In this document: one piece after another, positions 33,059 to 43,317 of the stretch
How positions within the stretch are numbered: the stretch's first letter is position 1
How the letters are laid out: each line of letters starts with the position of its first letter
Position numbers and translations under genes: made by a program
NCBI GenBank assembly: GCA_013816585.1
Contig: JACDEE010000002.1
Location: forward strand, 1-64,000
Source of the DNA: Sphingosinicella sp.
Lineage (GTDB): Bacteria; Pseudomonadota; Alphaproteobacteria; Sphingomonadales; Sphingomonadaceae
Length of the DNA stretch: 64,000 nt
Direction: 5' to 3'
Notes under the pieces: generated by a model
Databases searched by the model: none
What the model saw: the letters and a program-made list of their open reading frames with translations, nothing else
What the model was told of the DNA's origin: nothing

Positions 33059-34471
33059 GTGGCTACACAGGCCCAGTCCTCGTTCAATGACTATGTCGTC
33101 GCCGACCTTGATCTCGCCGGTTTCGGCCGCAAGGAGATCGAGATTGCGGAAACCGAAATGCCGGGCCTGATGGCGCTCCGTTCCGAATATGGCGCGGCCA
33201 AGCCGCTGACCGGCGCCCGCATCACCGGGTCGCTGCACATGACGATCCAGACCGCCGTTCTGATCGAAACCTTGACCGCGCTCGGTGCGCAAGTTCGCTG
33301 GGCTTCGTGCAACATCTACTCGACGCAGGATCATGCCGCGGCGGCGATTGCTGCTACCGGCGTTCCCGTATTCGCCGTCAAGGGTGAAACGCTCGAGGAA
33401 TATTGGGGCTATGCGATCCGCATCTTCGATTGGGGCCAGGACCAGACCTGCAACATGATCCTCGACGATGGCGGCGACGCCACCATGTTCGCGCTTTGGG
33501 GCGCGCGGGTCGAAGCCGGCGAAACCCTGTTCACGCCGACCAACGAGGAAGAAGAGATTTTCGCGGCGACGCTGAAGCGTTTCATCGACGAGCGCCCAGG
33601 CTATCTCACCAAGACCGTTCAGACCATCAAGGGCGTGTCGGAAGAAACCACGACGGGCGTTCACCGCCTGTATGAGCTTGCCAAGCAGGGCAAGCTTCCG
33701 TTCCCGGCGATCAACGTCAATGACAGTGTGACCAAGTCGAAGTTCGATAATCTTTACGGCTGCAAGGAGTCACTGGTCGACGCGATCCGCCGCGCCACCG
33801 ACGTGATGCTGGCCGGCAAGGTCGCCTGCGTCGCCGGTTTCGGCGATGTCGGCAAGGGCAGCGCCCAATCGCTTCGCAACGGCGGCGCCCGCGTCCTGGT
33901 GACCGAAGTCGATCCGATCTGCGCGCTGCAGGCCGCGATGGAGGGTTTCGAAGTCATCACCATGGAAGAGGCCGTCACCCGCGCGGATATCTTCGTGACC
34001 GCGACCGGCAATGCCGACGTGATTACGCTCGATCATATGCGCGTGATGAAGAATATGGCGATCGTCTGCAATATCGGCCATTTCGACAGCGAGATTCAGA
34101 TCGGCGCGCTCAGCAACATGAAGTGGACCGAGATCAAGCCGCAGGTCGACGAAGTCGAATTCCCGGACGGCAAGAAGATCATTGTCCTGTCCAAAGGTCG
34201 CCTGGTGAACCTCGGCAACGCCACGGGCCATCCGAGCTTCGTGATGTCTTCCTCCTTCACCAACCAGGTTCTGGCCCAGCTCGAAATCTGGGAAGGCGGC
34301 GATAAATATAAGAACGACGTCTACGTGCTCCCCAAGCATCTCGACGAGAAAGTGGCCTTGCTTCACCTCGACAAACTGGGCGTGAAGCTCACCAAGCTTA
34401 CCGACAAGCAGGCGGGCTATATCGGTGTGCCCGTCGAAGGACCGTTCAAGCCGGACCATTATCGCTATTGA
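33059..34471 (+). CDS. ahcY: Adenosylhomocysteinase
   Basis: AhcY splits S-adenosylhomocysteine into adenosine and homocysteine, relieving inhibition of methyltransferases. The 470-residue protein carries the NAD-binding [18 protein letters not shown], the active-site region [19 protein letters not shown] and [11 protein letters not shown], and ends KPDHYRY, the usual C-terminus. The start is GTG at 33059 after AAGGAG; the longer frame to 32981 begins inside the promoter region. It also carries the roughly 40-residue insert common in proteobacterial enzymes. Confidence 0.96.
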   Translation: MATQAQSSFNDYVVADLDLAGFGRKEIEIAETEMPGLMALRSEYGAAKPLTGARITGSLHMTIQTAVLIETLTALGAQVRWASCNIYSTQDHAAAAIAATGVPVFAVKGETLEEYWGYAIRIFDWGQDQTCNMILDDGGDATMFALWGARVEAGETLFTPTNEEEEIFAATLKRFIDERPGYLTKTVQTIKGVSEETTTGVHRLYELAKQGKLPFPAINVNDSVTKSKFDNLYGCKESLVDAIRRATDVMLAGKVACVAGFGDVGKGSAQSLRNGGARVLVTEVDPICALQAAMEGFEVITMEEAVTRADIFVTATGNADVITLDHMRVMKNMAIVCNIGHFDSEIQIGALSNMKWTEIKPQVDEVEFPDGKKIIVLSKGRLVNLGNATGHPSFVMSSSFTNQVLAQLEIWEGGDKYKNDVYVLPKHLDEKVALLHLDKLGVKLTKLTDKQAGYIGVPVEGPFKPDHYRY

Positions 34472-34482
34472 TTTAACGCCTG

Positions 34483-36303
34483 TTAGAGGTTGGCAGGTAC
34501 GGCAGGATACCGATGAAGGACGTCCCCGAGGGCGTCCTTCATCGGCGTCAGCCGCTGTTCAAACTGCCGCCATTGATCAATGCCTTCACGATTGATCGGG
34601 CGGCGCACTTGCTCCGAACTTGAGGTACGGACTGCTCGTCGGTTTTCGTGAAAGCGCAGGCACGCCTCGTCGAACGGCAGATCGAGATAGTCCAGTAGCC
34701 GGCGTACTTCGGCTTCCGAATTTTCCACCAAATCTTCATAGATAACGCGATGAATTCGACCTGGAACGATCGTGTCGAAATGCTTCATCATCCGAACATA
34801 GTCGACATAGAAGGATCCTATGTCCTTCATGTTATAGGTGAACGCCTGGCCACGCGCGAAATGCTGTTTAAAATTGGAGAGCCCGCACGCGAGGGGGTGG
34901 CGTCGTGCGTCGATAATCTTGCAGTTGGGCAGCGCCGACAGGACCAATCCAAGATGAAGCCAATTATTGGGCATCTTATCGATGAACCGGGGGCGCGATG
35001 TCCGGCGCCTGAGCCCTGTGCTCCAGATGAAGCTTTGCCCGAGCTTGCGTAACTCGTCTCCGCCAAGCGCCGACAGCCTTTCAAGGTAGGCGCTATCCTC
35101 AAAGCCCGCATGCTTCCCGTCGCCCAGCCATTTGGCCAGAGTTCCCATGTCGGGCAACTCCATCGTCCCTTCGACCTGCGGATGGCTAGCCAGGATCTGC
35201 TCGATCAGCGTTGATCCGGAACGCGGCATTCCGACGATGAAAATGGGGTCTTGCGAAGGATATCCCTGTCCGGCGCGAGTCATGAAAAAATCACTGTCGA
35301 AAACTCGAATAGATTGATCAACATGACGGGACACGGCATCCCGATCATGCCCGACAGATTTTGCACGTAAACTGTTGCCGGCGGAATAATGGTCAAAAGC
35401 GATTTCGGTGAGGTCTCGCTGCTCGAGGGCCTTGCCCAGCGAAAAATGGATTCCCACACGATCGGTCTCATCCGCCGCTGGGTCATCAACCAGGCTCAAC
35501 ATGGCGTCTATATCGGCCTGATTGAAATTCTCCGTCTTGAGATCGGCCAGCGCCCACCATGCCTCGCCGAATATTGGCCGGATTACGATTGCATGGCGAT
35601 AGGCGGCGATTGCGTCCTCGCGGCGGCCGACGGTGCGCAGGACATGGCCATAGCTGACCCAATTATGCGGACTATCCGGAAACTCACGCACCGTCTCCTC
35701 GTAAAGCTCCAGCGCTTCGCGATAGTCGCTGACCGCGTCATTTTCTGACTCGTCCTCAAGCATATTTTCCACCGGCAAAGCACCACGAGCGCCGTCAGGG
35801 GAGGCCGCATCTGTCTGCGCCATTCTTGCCCGCAAACGCCGCGTCGCCTTGAGGAGCGCGTGCGCGGACGAATAATCGGGCGCTAGATTAAGCGCCCGCT
35901 CCAGCAATTCTTCGGCCGCATCGAAATGACCGGTCCGAGCCCCGATTTCCGCGAGGAGCCGCAACGCCGCCGGGTCTTCCGGGTTCTCGTGGATATAGGG
36001 CCGGAGCAATTGTTCGGCGGCGTCCAGGCGATTTTCGGACAAGGACATGATAGCTTGAAACATTAACGGCTGGTGCGACGAGAGCTGGATCGCCCTGTCC
36101 TCTGCTCGCCGCGCCTCGTCTAGTTCGCCTACCTGGCGAAGGGCTCTCCCAAGAAGATGATGGGCCTCGTGACAGCGCGGATCGACGCGAATGATTTCGC
36201 GCGACTGTTCGATCGAGCTGGCAGGGTCAGACACGATCAACCGGCGGGCGTTCGCTAATGCATGGCCCTTGGTGCCGAACCCGTCCCGGTGTTGATCGCT
36301 CAT
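34483..36303 (-). CDS. TPR-containing sulfotransferase family protein
   Basis: This 606-residue protein has an N-terminal run of tetratricopeptide repeats (about 15-320; for example HHLLGRALRQVGELDEARRA and AAEELLERALNLAPDYSSAH) and a C-terminal sulfotransferase domain. The latter shows the PAPS-binding loop IFIVGMPRSGSTLIEQILAS and a later DARRHPLACGLSNF segment. It would transfer sulfate from PAPS to an unknown acceptor; TPR-sulfotransferases of this kind resemble protein tyrosine sulfotransferases in layout. No signal peptide is seen. The ATG at 36303 follows AGGAAT. It lies downstream of, and on the same strand as, a TonB-dependent receptor, beyond a terminator. Confidence 0.87.
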   Translation of the reverse strand: MSDQHRDGFGTKGHALANARRLIVSDPASSIEQSREIIRVDPRCHEAHHLLGRALRQVGELDEARRAEDRAIQLSSHQPLMFQAIMSLSENRLDAAEQLLRPYIHENPEDPAALRLLAEIGARTGHFDAAEELLERALNLAPDYSSAHALLKATRRLRARMAQTDAASPDGARGALPVENMLEDESENDAVSDYREALELYEETVREFPDSPHNWVSYGHVLRTVGRREDAIAAYRHAIVIRPIFGEAWWALADLKTENFNQADIDAMLSLVDDPAADETDRVGIHFSLGKALEQRDLTEIAFDHYSAGNSLRAKSVGHDRDAVSRHVDQSIRVFDSDFFMTRAGQGYPSQDPIFIVGMPRSGSTLIEQILASHPQVEGTMELPDMGTLAKWLGDGKHAGFEDSAYLERLSALGGDELRKLGQSFIWSTGLRRRTSRPRFIDKMPNNWLHLGLVLSALPNCKIIDARRHPLACGLSNFKQHFARGQAFTYNMKDIGSFYVDYVRMMKHFDTIVPGRIHRVIYEDLVENSEAEVRRLLDYLDLPFDEACLRFHENRRAVRTSSSEQVRRPINREGIDQWRQFEQRLTPMKDALGDVLHRYPAVPANL

Positions 36304-36424
36304 CTTAATTCCTGAAAAGACTGGGAGGACCGCGCAAGGCTGCGATATGCCGTCTGATAGTTCAAGCGTCGGGTCGAAAAATTGGGTGAACTGCGGTGGC
36401 TGACCGAACGTGTTCAATTTTTTC

Positions 36425-36461
36425 AAAAAAAGGCCAGGACAAACGTCCCGGCCCCTTTTTT
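36425..36461 (-). terminator. Rho-independent terminator after TonB receptor 1
   Basis: GGCCAGGAC (36432-36440) pairs with GTCCCGGCC (36445-36453) with one G-U pair and a 4-base loop. On the minus strand it is followed by a T-run (A-run 36425-36431 on the plus strand). It lies just past the stop of the leftward receptor gene and separates it from the sulfotransferase gene. Confidence 0.82.
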
Positions 36462-36475
36462 ACGTAGCAATTAAA

Positions 36476-39400
36476 TCAGAATTTGGCGACTGCGCCGGCA
36501 TAGAAGAACCGGCCGATATTGCGGTAGATACCGCTTCCACCGCCAATACCAGACTGCCCGAAGGGCGGTTTGCGATTGGTGACATCATCGACGCCGAAAT
36601 ACATGTTGAAACGTTTGTTCACATCAACCCCAAGGCGAATGTCGTGGTAGAAGACCGAGGGATAGAACGGACGTTCCGCCCAATCCGAGTTGGTGGGCGC
36701 GCGACCCTGTTTCTCGAAGAAGAATTCATACTCGGCCGTATTGAGCAACATCTTACCCAAGTAACGCATTTCGTAGCCGATGGTGAAGGGGCCGGATTTC
36801 AGTTCCGTACTCCAGTTGAACGCATCCTTGGGATCGCCCAGTTCGAGCAAATTCTGATCCGCCAGCGTTGGGTCCGTCGGATCGAGGAACTGGTCGTTCT
36901 GCAGAGCGCGGGTGTAGACGAACCGGGTGTTGAACTGTCCGACCCCGTTGATGGCGCGGCGATAGGATGCGTCAACGTCGATGCCGCGAACCTTCAACTT
37001 GGCGTAGTTTAGCGGTGTAAGCTGAAGGCTGTTTTCCAGAATACGTCCGCGAATTTCACCGCGCGGACCGCCTCCGACACCGGCACGCTGAAATTGCGTA
37101 CAAAACTGGTTGTTGATATTGGCCAAGTCATAGCAAGCGTTGACGAGAGCCTGCGCCGATGGCGACGTAATCACGTCGTCAACGGTTATGCTGTAATAAT
37201 CGACCGAAAGGGCGAACCCGGGCAGGAACCGCGGCTGAAGCACTCCGCCGATGGTGATCGAGTCCGATGTTTCCGGCTTCAGATCTTCATTGCCTCCCGA
37301 CAGGAAGCCCAACGATGCCGTGTAATTATAGTCGAATCCAGCTGGCACGCCGGCGGCAGCGCAGTTTGCCGCGCGATTTGCCGAGCCCGCCCCGATCTGG
37401 TCGTTATCACACGGATCGGTGAAGCCTGGCGCGAAATTCTGCCCGAGCGGGGTAAATGCATCGGCCAGGCTCGGTGCTCGCACGGCTCTCGATAGATTGG
37501 CGCGAAAGCGCAGGTCGCGGACCGGAGCCAGGATCGCGCCCACGTTATAGGCGTAAGCCGTGCCTGATCCCTTATAGTCTGCGACCCGGCCTGCGCCGGA
37601 AATCGTAAACTCTTCTATGAAATCGTTGGCAATGATCGGCAGACGAAGTTCGCCGAACGCTTCCTTCACCTCGAATTTGGGCGGCGCAAAGCGGGGAATG
37701 GCATTGTAGAACGTCAGGCCATTGGCCGTTGTGGAATCCTGTTCATAGAGAACGTCGTAGGTGCGATATTCTGCACCTACGGCGAACCCGACGGGACCGC
37801 CTGGAAGGTTGAGAAACTCGCTGGTATCGCCCGAAAGGAAGGCGTTGAGGACGAGTTCCTTGATGTTTCCCTTGGCAACGGAATCTTCGAGAATATAGTC
37901 CCGCGCGGCCTGCGTGATATTGCCTTCACCGAAGAAATTGACGGGGACGCATTGTGCCACGTCATTGGCAAGCTGTGCGCGAGCCGCGGCCTCGTCGAGC
38001 GCGAATTCAAAGGGAAGTCTGGCCGACGGATCGATCGAAGCACGGCAGACGATATTGCCGTTGGCTGGATTGCGAACCGCATCGATCGACAGCAGATAGC
38101 GTTGCAGATTAACGTTGCCCAGGATGTTGGTGCGTTCCTTGAGCTTGCCGTAATTGGCGGACACTTCGTACGACCAGTCGTCGTTAAATTCGCCGCGAAC
38201 GCCCCCGACGATGCGGAAGGTATCACGCCGGCCTTCTTCCTCTCGATTGCTGAGTTCAACGACGTTGCGGAACATATAGAAATAGGTGTCGTCCGTCGCT
38301 GGATCGAGACCATATTCGCCCAGGATCGTGTTCCGTGCCTGGGCCGAAAGGTAAGGATTGTCCGTGAAGAAGATTTCGCGGGGCGAACCAGTGGCAGGCG
38401 TAAAGAACGGCCCGGAGGCGTTGCCCAGCGAGTCAGTCCGCACGAATTTGGCTTCGATAAAGGGCTCAAAAGCCTCGCTGACCGTGAAGTGGGCCAATAG
38501 GTTGGCGCTGTAGCGATCAAGCTTTGGAGACAGGCCAAACTGCGTCCCGTCGCGGAAATTGTCACCGTCGCCGCCCAGGAACGAACCGAACGGGCTTATG
38601 CCTACACGCTGGCCAGTGAACGGAGTAAGCGTCCCGTTAGGCTGAAAAGCGTAAGGGATCGTGAAATTGCCGGATCCGCCTACCAGGGGATCAGCTGGAT
38701 TGATGAAGTTGCAGCATGAATAGAAAGCGCCTCCATTTCTGTAGAGCGCGCTGCGAATATCCCTCAGAAAGACCCGGTCGGGCTGGTTGTCGCTGGGAGC
38801 ACTCGCGGGGTCGGTATCGACCACGACGAATCCATCCGTTTGGCGCAAGTTCGGACGGCCCGCACCATAAAAATCCTGCTGACGGGCATATTCCAGATTG
38901 ACCGCCACGTTGCCGCGACCATCGCTGAAGTTCCTACCGGCAAGCACGCTGCCATAATATTGACCGGCGTCGCCATACTTGCTCACGCCGGCCTGACCGC
39001 GGACCTGCAGTCCTTCGAAGTCGCGCTTCAGAACGAAGTTCACTACGCCCGCAATTGCATCCGATCCATAGATCGCGGAATTGCCGCCGGTGACCACGTC
39101 GACCCGCTCGATGAGGTCGGTCGGCATCGTGTTGGTGTCCACCTCAACGGCGTTGCCGAGAATATTCGAGGCGACGTGGCGGCGGCCGTTCTGCAGTACA
39201 AGGGTGCGGTTCGTGCCAAGCCCGCGAAGATCGAGATTGTTGAGACCGGAAGTGCCCAGGAAACGAGTCGAGTTCGCTTGGCTCATCGTGCTGCGAAGTG
39301 CAGGAAGCTCGTTCAGCGTATCACCGACCGAAGTCTGGCCGGTCTGAAAGAATTCCTCACCTCCGACTGAGGTGATAGGCACAGCGGAATCCAGATTGGG

Positions 39401-39610
39401 CCTGCGGATGCGGGAGCCTGTAACCACGATCGCGTCATCCGACGTGGCGCTCTCACCCGATTCGATTTCAACCTCGCTCTGCAGGGTCGCAGGCGGATCC
39501 TTTTCTTCCGCCACTTCCTGGGCGACAGCGCTGGTAGCAAAGCACAGCGTAGCGCCAAGGAAGGCCGCAGAGCGGAGTGCACTGGTGCCGAGTAGGTTTA
39601 AACTTTTCAT
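36476..39610 (-). CDS. TonB-dependent outer-membrane receptor 1
   Basis: This 1044-residue outer-membrane receptor has a signal peptide (SAAFLGATLCFATSAVAQ), a linker rich in Glu/Ser, a TonB-box-like DDAIVVTGSRI, a plug domain (RTLVLQNGRRHVASN, SAIYGSDAIAGVVNFVLKRD) and a long beta-barrel ending in the aromatic signal FYAGAVAKF. The substrate is unknown; size and Caulobacter/sphingomonad-type plug suggest large carbohydrates, peptides or cofactors. The ATG at 39610 follows GAGGGATC. It is a close paralogue of the receptor at 39953 and is divergent from it. Confidence 0.93.
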   Translation of the reverse strand: MKSLNLLGTSALRSAAFLGATLCFATSAVAQEVAEEKDPPATLQSEVEIESGESATSDDAIVVTGSRIRRPNLDSAVPITSVGGEEFFQTGQTSVGDTLNELPALRSTMSQANSTRFLGTSGLNNLDLRGLGTNRTLVLQNGRRHVASNILGNAVEVDTNTMPTDLIERVDVVTGGNSAIYGSDAIAGVVNFVLKRDFEGLQVRGQAGVSKYGDAGQYYGSVLAGRNFSDGRGNVAVNLEYARQQDFYGAGRPNLRQTDGFVVVDTDPASAPSDNQPDRVFLRDIRSALYRNGGAFYSCCNFINPADPLVGGSGNFTIPYAFQPNGTLTPFTGQRVGISPFGSFLGGDGDNFRDGTQFGLSPKLDRYSANLLAHFTVSEAFEPFIEAKFVRTDSLGNASGPFFTPATGSPREIFFTDNPYLSAQARNTILGEYGLDPATDDTYFYMFRNVVELSNREEEGRRDTFRIVGGVRGEFNDDWSYEVSANYGKLKERTNILGNVNLQRYLLSIDAVRNPANGNIVCRASIDPSARLPFEFALDEAAARAQLANDVAQCVPVNFFGEGNITQAARDYILEDSVAKGNIKELVLNAFLSGDTSEFLNLPGGPVGFAVGAEYRTYDVLYEQDSTTANGLTFYNAIPRFAPPKFEVKEAFGELRLPIIANDFIEEFTISGAGRVADYKGSGTAYAYNVGAILAPVRDLRFRANLSRAVRAPSLADAFTPLGQNFAPGFTDPCDNDQIGAGSANRAANCAAAGVPAGFDYNYTASLGFLSGGNEDLKPETSDSITIGGVLQPRFLPGFALSVDYYSITVDDVITSPSAQALVNACYDLANINNQFCTQFQRAGVGGGPRGEIRGRILENSLQLTPLNYAKLKVRGIDVDASYRRAINGVGQFNTRFVYTRALQNDQFLDPTDPTLADQNLLELGDPKDAFNWSTELKSGPFTIGYEMRYLGKMLLNTAEYEFFFEKQGRAPTNSDWAERPFYPSVFYHDIRLGVDVNKRFNMYFGVDDVTNRKPPFGQSGIGGGSGIYRNIGRFFYAGAVAKF

Positions 39611-39952
39611 GTGATCCCTCATGACGATGCGTCGATGCAGACGGTTAGACTCTCAAATTCCCTAAGAAACTGATCGGATTTCTTAATCCGCACAATATGC
39701 TAGTTCAAATTCCCCTGAGCTGTCGCAAAAGTATCACATGGCAAGGAGGGGCTCGACAGCCCCCAGAATAGCCCAGTGCCCCGGATTTCCGCGGTCACGA
39801 AGATGAATGTGATATTAATGTGACACCGGTGAACCTTTCAATCGGCGGTGACGTGCGGGCGTTTTCTTTTGGGGGCGGATGCGCGACAATGGCCGTCAGC
39901 TTCAAATTTCTCAGTCAAAATTATCAAAATCAATGTGAAGAGGGATATATCG
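39611..39952. promoter_or_regulatory. Divergent control region between two TonB receptors
   Basis: This 342-base gap is less GC-rich than the flanks and must hold the promoters of both receptors. It contains the direct repeat AATGTGA at 39806-39812 and 39817-39823, an 11-base (one helical turn) spacing, plus a TATCACAT at about 39731. These could be binding sites of one regulator shared by the two genes. I cannot name it. Confidence 0.5.
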
Positions 39953-42900
39953 ATGCGTCTCCTAAGCACCTCGAAGGGCCTGGCCGCTACTGCTTCCGTG
40001 CTGGCAATTGCGCTCGCAATGGGTAATCCGGCCTACGCGCAGGAGACGACAGGCGAGGACGACCCCGCAACGTTGCAGAGCGAAGTCGAAGCCGAGTCGG
40101 GGGAAAATGCGACGACTGATGAGGCCATCGTCGTCACGGGATCGCGAATTCGCCGTCCGAATCTGGAATCTGCTATCCCGATCAGCTCGCTTGGCGGCGA
40201 GGAGTTTTTCGAAACTGGGGAAATTGCCGTCGGCGAAGAGCTGAATGATCTCCCGCAGCTCCGCAGCTCGATGGGCCAACAGAATGCTGCGGGCCAAAGC
40301 CTGGCCCTTGCTGGTCTCAATTTGCTCGACCTTCGCGGCCTTGGCACGGCGCGCACGCTAGTGCTCGTCAACGGCCGGCGTCACGTGGGCTCAGACATTA
40401 TCAACAACGCAGTCTCCCCGGACGTCAATACTTTCCCGACTGCACTTATCCAGCGCGTGGATATCGTCACAGGCGGAAACTCGGCCATTTACGGTTCCGA
40501 TGCCATTGCCGGCGTCGTGAACTTCGTTCTCAAGCGTGATTTCGAAGGTGTTGAAGCCCGCGGGCAGGCCGGGATCAGCCACTATGGTGACGCGGGAGCT
40601 TACTTTGCCAGCCTTACCGCCGGCCAGAACTTTGGCGATGGCCGTGGTAACGTCGCCATCAGCGCCGAATATGCGCGGCAAGATCAATATTTCGGAGCTG
40701 GCCGGCCGTTCATCGAAAGCCAAGATGGGTTTCTGGTTGTTGACACGGACATCAGGTGCACGGGCAGCAACGCCGCAACTTGCGACCCGAACGTAAACGC
40801 GACGAATAGCGACGGGAATCCCGATCGAATATTCTTCCGGAATATTCGCAGTGGCACGATCAGCAATACCGGCGTGATCCAGTTCGGGTCCACGCAAGCG
40901 GCCGGTCTTAGCGCCGCCAACAATTGCGGAACAGATGCAGTTGGCGGCCGGTTCAACTGTCCGTTTATCTTCCAGCAGGACGGAACGCTCGTCCCGATCA
41001 GTGGCGCCCGTGTGGGCATCGGTCCCGCCGGATCCTTCATTGGTGGAAATGGCGAAGATTTCCGGGGCGGAGAGGAGTTCCAGCTCGCCGCGAACCTGGA
41101 TCGTTACGTGGTGAACCTTCTTGGTCACTATACCTTCAGCGACGCTTTCGAGCTATTCGGCGAAGCCAAATACGCTAGAACGGATTCAATTGGCGCCGCC
41201 GGCACAGGCCCCGGTTTCATTGTCAGCGCGGGGTTAGGCGGCGACGCTCGGCAAGCCTTCCGGATCGACAATCCGTTTCTGACTGATCAGGCCCGCGGAG
41301 TGGTTATTCAGCAGCTCAACCGGTTTGGAGTGGATCTCAATACGGGCGCCCCGCTGACTACCGCTCAGCGGGCTCAAATTGCCGCAGGGACATTTCGGGT
41401 TCGTTTCCAGGAGAGCTTCCTGAACCTGGGCAAGCGCGAAACTCAGATCAAGCGTGAAACCTACCGGGCTGTCGTCGGCGCGCGCGGAACGTTCAACGAC
41501 GACTGGACGTTCGAAGCCTCCGCCAATTATGGCGAGTTCAAGGAATTCAACTTTCAGGCCGGGGCACTTGGGCGGCAGCGGCTTCTCCTCGCGCTGGACG
41601 CCGGACGCGATCCGGCGACTGGACAAATTCGTTGCCGCTCGCAGTTCGATCCGGCAGCCCGAGTGGGCTCGCCTACCGCCACAGGAACCGCCGCGCAAAT
41701 CGCTGCCACGCTCAACGCGGACGTTGCCGCTTGCGTCCCCATTAACCCATTTGGCGGCCAATTCACGCAGCAGCAGCGGGATTATCTGCTTTTCCCCTCC
41801 ACGGCGGAAGGGAAGATCACGCAGTTCGTCGCCAACGCCTTCATCTCGGGCGACTCCAGCGAGCAGTTTGAGTTGCCCGGTGGTCCGGTCGGATTCGCCA
41901 TGGGCCTCGAATGGCGGCGTGAGAAGAACTTCTTCGAAGTAGATGAGAACACCCGTCGCAACCTGACGTTCTTTAATCCAACGAGCACCTTCCGCGCTCC
42001 GGCGTTGGATGTGAAGGAGGTTTTCGGAGAAATCCGAGCGCCACTCCTAAAGGATGTGCCGTTCTTCCACGAACTCACGCTGAACGCTGCTGCGCGGTAC
42101 GCGCTTTATAGCGGTGCAGCCGATGCGACTGGCGGCGTTCTCGCCTACAATGCCGGCGTCGAATGGGCTCCGGTAAGGGATTTGCGGCTGCGAGGGAACT
42201 ATTCCCGGGCAGTCCGCTCTCCGAACCTTTCGGAGCTCTTCACTGCGGAGACCGCCGGTTTCGCTACCATCGGCGCAAACGACCCGTGCGCTGTTCGCAA
42301 TCGTAGCGCGGGCGCCTCCACTCGAGCGGCAAACTGCGCCGCGCTGGGCGTGCCGGACAGTTTCGACTTCGTATACCCTGGTTCGCTTACCATCAGGTTC
42401 GGCGGCAACCCGAACCTCCGTGCGGAAACGTCGAAATCGTTGACGCTTGGCGGGGTCCTTCAGCCACGCATTCTCCCTGGCTTTTCCCTTTCCGTCGACT
42501 ATTTCGACATCAAGGTGGAAGACGTTATTACCAGTGTCGGGTCGCTGACCATTCTCCAGCAGTGCGTCGACCAGCCAACGATCGATAATCCGTTCTGCGC
42601 CCTCTTTCAGCGTAATCGGGGGCCTGGGCTTGGTCCTGCCGGCGAAATTCCTGGCCGCGTCCTCGAGGGGAGCCTGCTTCAGTCGACACTGAACTTTGCA
42701 AGCCGCCGTGCCCGCGGTGTCGATGCGGAGCTTACACTCCGGAGGGACATTCCTGGCCTGGGTCGCCTGGATCTGCGCGGCATCTACACGCATACTTTCG
42801 AGCGCTCGAACTTCGAAAATCCAGCTAATCCGAAATTTGAGAACGTCCTTCTCAAAGAACTGGGAGATCCCGCGGATGAGTTTGCAATTCGGGCTAACCT

Positions 42901-43219
42901 TAAGACTGGACCCGTCACATTTGGTTACAACCTGCGGTTTATCGGAAAGCAGTATCTCAACACGTTTGAGGACTACAATTCAGTGAATGACCTGCCTCCC
43001 CAAAACGCTGATTATGCCAACGTAAAATACTATCCTGAGGTTGCTTATCATAACTTCCGCGTAGGCTTCGAGGTTGGAGATGCCAATGAGTTCTATGTGG
43101 GCGTGGACAACGCGTTCAACAAAGAGCCGCCCCTTGGTCTAACCGGCATCGGAGCAGGAAGCGGCATTTACGACAATCGCGGCCGCTTCTACTATTCGGG
43201 ATTCAAAGCGCGCTTCTAG
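39953..43219 (+). CDS. TonB-dependent outer-membrane receptor 2
   Basis: This 1088-residue receptor shares the signal-linker-plug layout of receptor 1: signal peptide (LAATASVLAIALAMGNPAYA), TonB-box-like DEAIVVTGSRI, plug with RTLVLVNGRRHVGSD and SAIYGSDAIAGVVNFVLKRD, and a barrel closing FYYSGFKARF. Much of the plug is nearly identical to receptor 1, while the surface-loop regions of the barrel differ, which suggests related but distinct ligands. The ATG at 39953 follows GAAGAGGGA. Its codon use is less GC-biased than that of the core genes around it. Confidence 0.93.
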   Translation: MRLLSTSKGLAATASVLAIALAMGNPAYAQETTGEDDPATLQSEVEAESGENATTDEAIVVTGSRIRRPNLESAIPISSLGGEEFFETGEIAVGEELNDLPQLRSSMGQQNAAGQSLALAGLNLLDLRGLGTARTLVLVNGRRHVGSDIINNAVSPDVNTFPTALIQRVDIVTGGNSAIYGSDAIAGVVNFVLKRDFEGVEARGQAGISHYGDAGAYFASLTAGQNFGDGRGNVAISAEYARQDQYFGAGRPFIESQDGFLVVDTDIRCTGSNAATCDPNVNATNSDGNPDRIFFRNIRSGTISNTGVIQFGSTQAAGLSAANNCGTDAVGGRFNCPFIFQQDGTLVPISGARVGIGPAGSFIGGNGEDFRGGEEFQLAANLDRYVVNLLGHYTFSDAFELFGEAKYARTDSIGAAGTGPGFIVSAGLGGDARQAFRIDNPFLTDQARGVVIQQLNRFGVDLNTGAPLTTAQRAQIAAGTFRVRFQESFLNLGKRETQIKRETYRAVVGARGTFNDDWTFEASANYGEFKEFNFQAGALGRQRLLLALDAGRDPATGQIRCRSQFDPAARVGSPTATGTAAQIAATLNADVAACVPINPFGGQFTQQQRDYLLFPSTAEGKITQFVANAFISGDSSEQFELPGGPVGFAMGLEWRREKNFFEVDENTRRNLTFFNPTSTFRAPALDVKEVFGEIRAPLLKDVPFFHELTLNAAARYALYSGAADATGGVLAYNAGVEWAPVRDLRLRGNYSRAVRSPNLSELFTAETAGFATIGANDPCAVRNRSAGASTRAANCAALGVPDSFDFVYPGSLTIRFGGNPNLRAETSKSLTLGGVLQPRILPGFSLSVDYFDIKVEDVITSVGSLTILQQCVDQPTIDNPFCALFQRNRGPGLGPAGEIPGRVLEGSLLQSTLNFASRRARGVDAELTLRRDIPGLGRLDLRGIYTHTFERSNFENPANPKFENVLLKELGDPADEFAIRANLKTGPVTFGYNLRFIGKQYLNTFEDYNSVNDLPPQNADYANVKYYPEVAYHNFRVGFEVGDANEFYVGVDNAFNKEPPLGLTGIGAGSGIYDNRGRFYYSGFKARF

Positions 43220-43245
43220 AGGCTATTCGCAAACTCAACGAACGG

Positions 43246-43275
43246 GGGCCGGAACATCGTTCCGGCCCTTTTTTC
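43246..43275 (+). terminator. Rho-independent terminator after TonB receptor 2
   Basis: GGGCCGGAAC (43246-43255) and GTTCCGGCCC (43259-43268) form a perfect 10-bp stem with a 3-base loop, followed by six T. It ends the receptor 2 transcript before the oxygenase gene, which must therefore have its own promoter or depend on read-through. Confidence 0.9.
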
Positions 43276-43317
43276 TTTGCGCTGGCAATTTGAGCATCGG
43301 ATGGCGATGTTAAGCAC

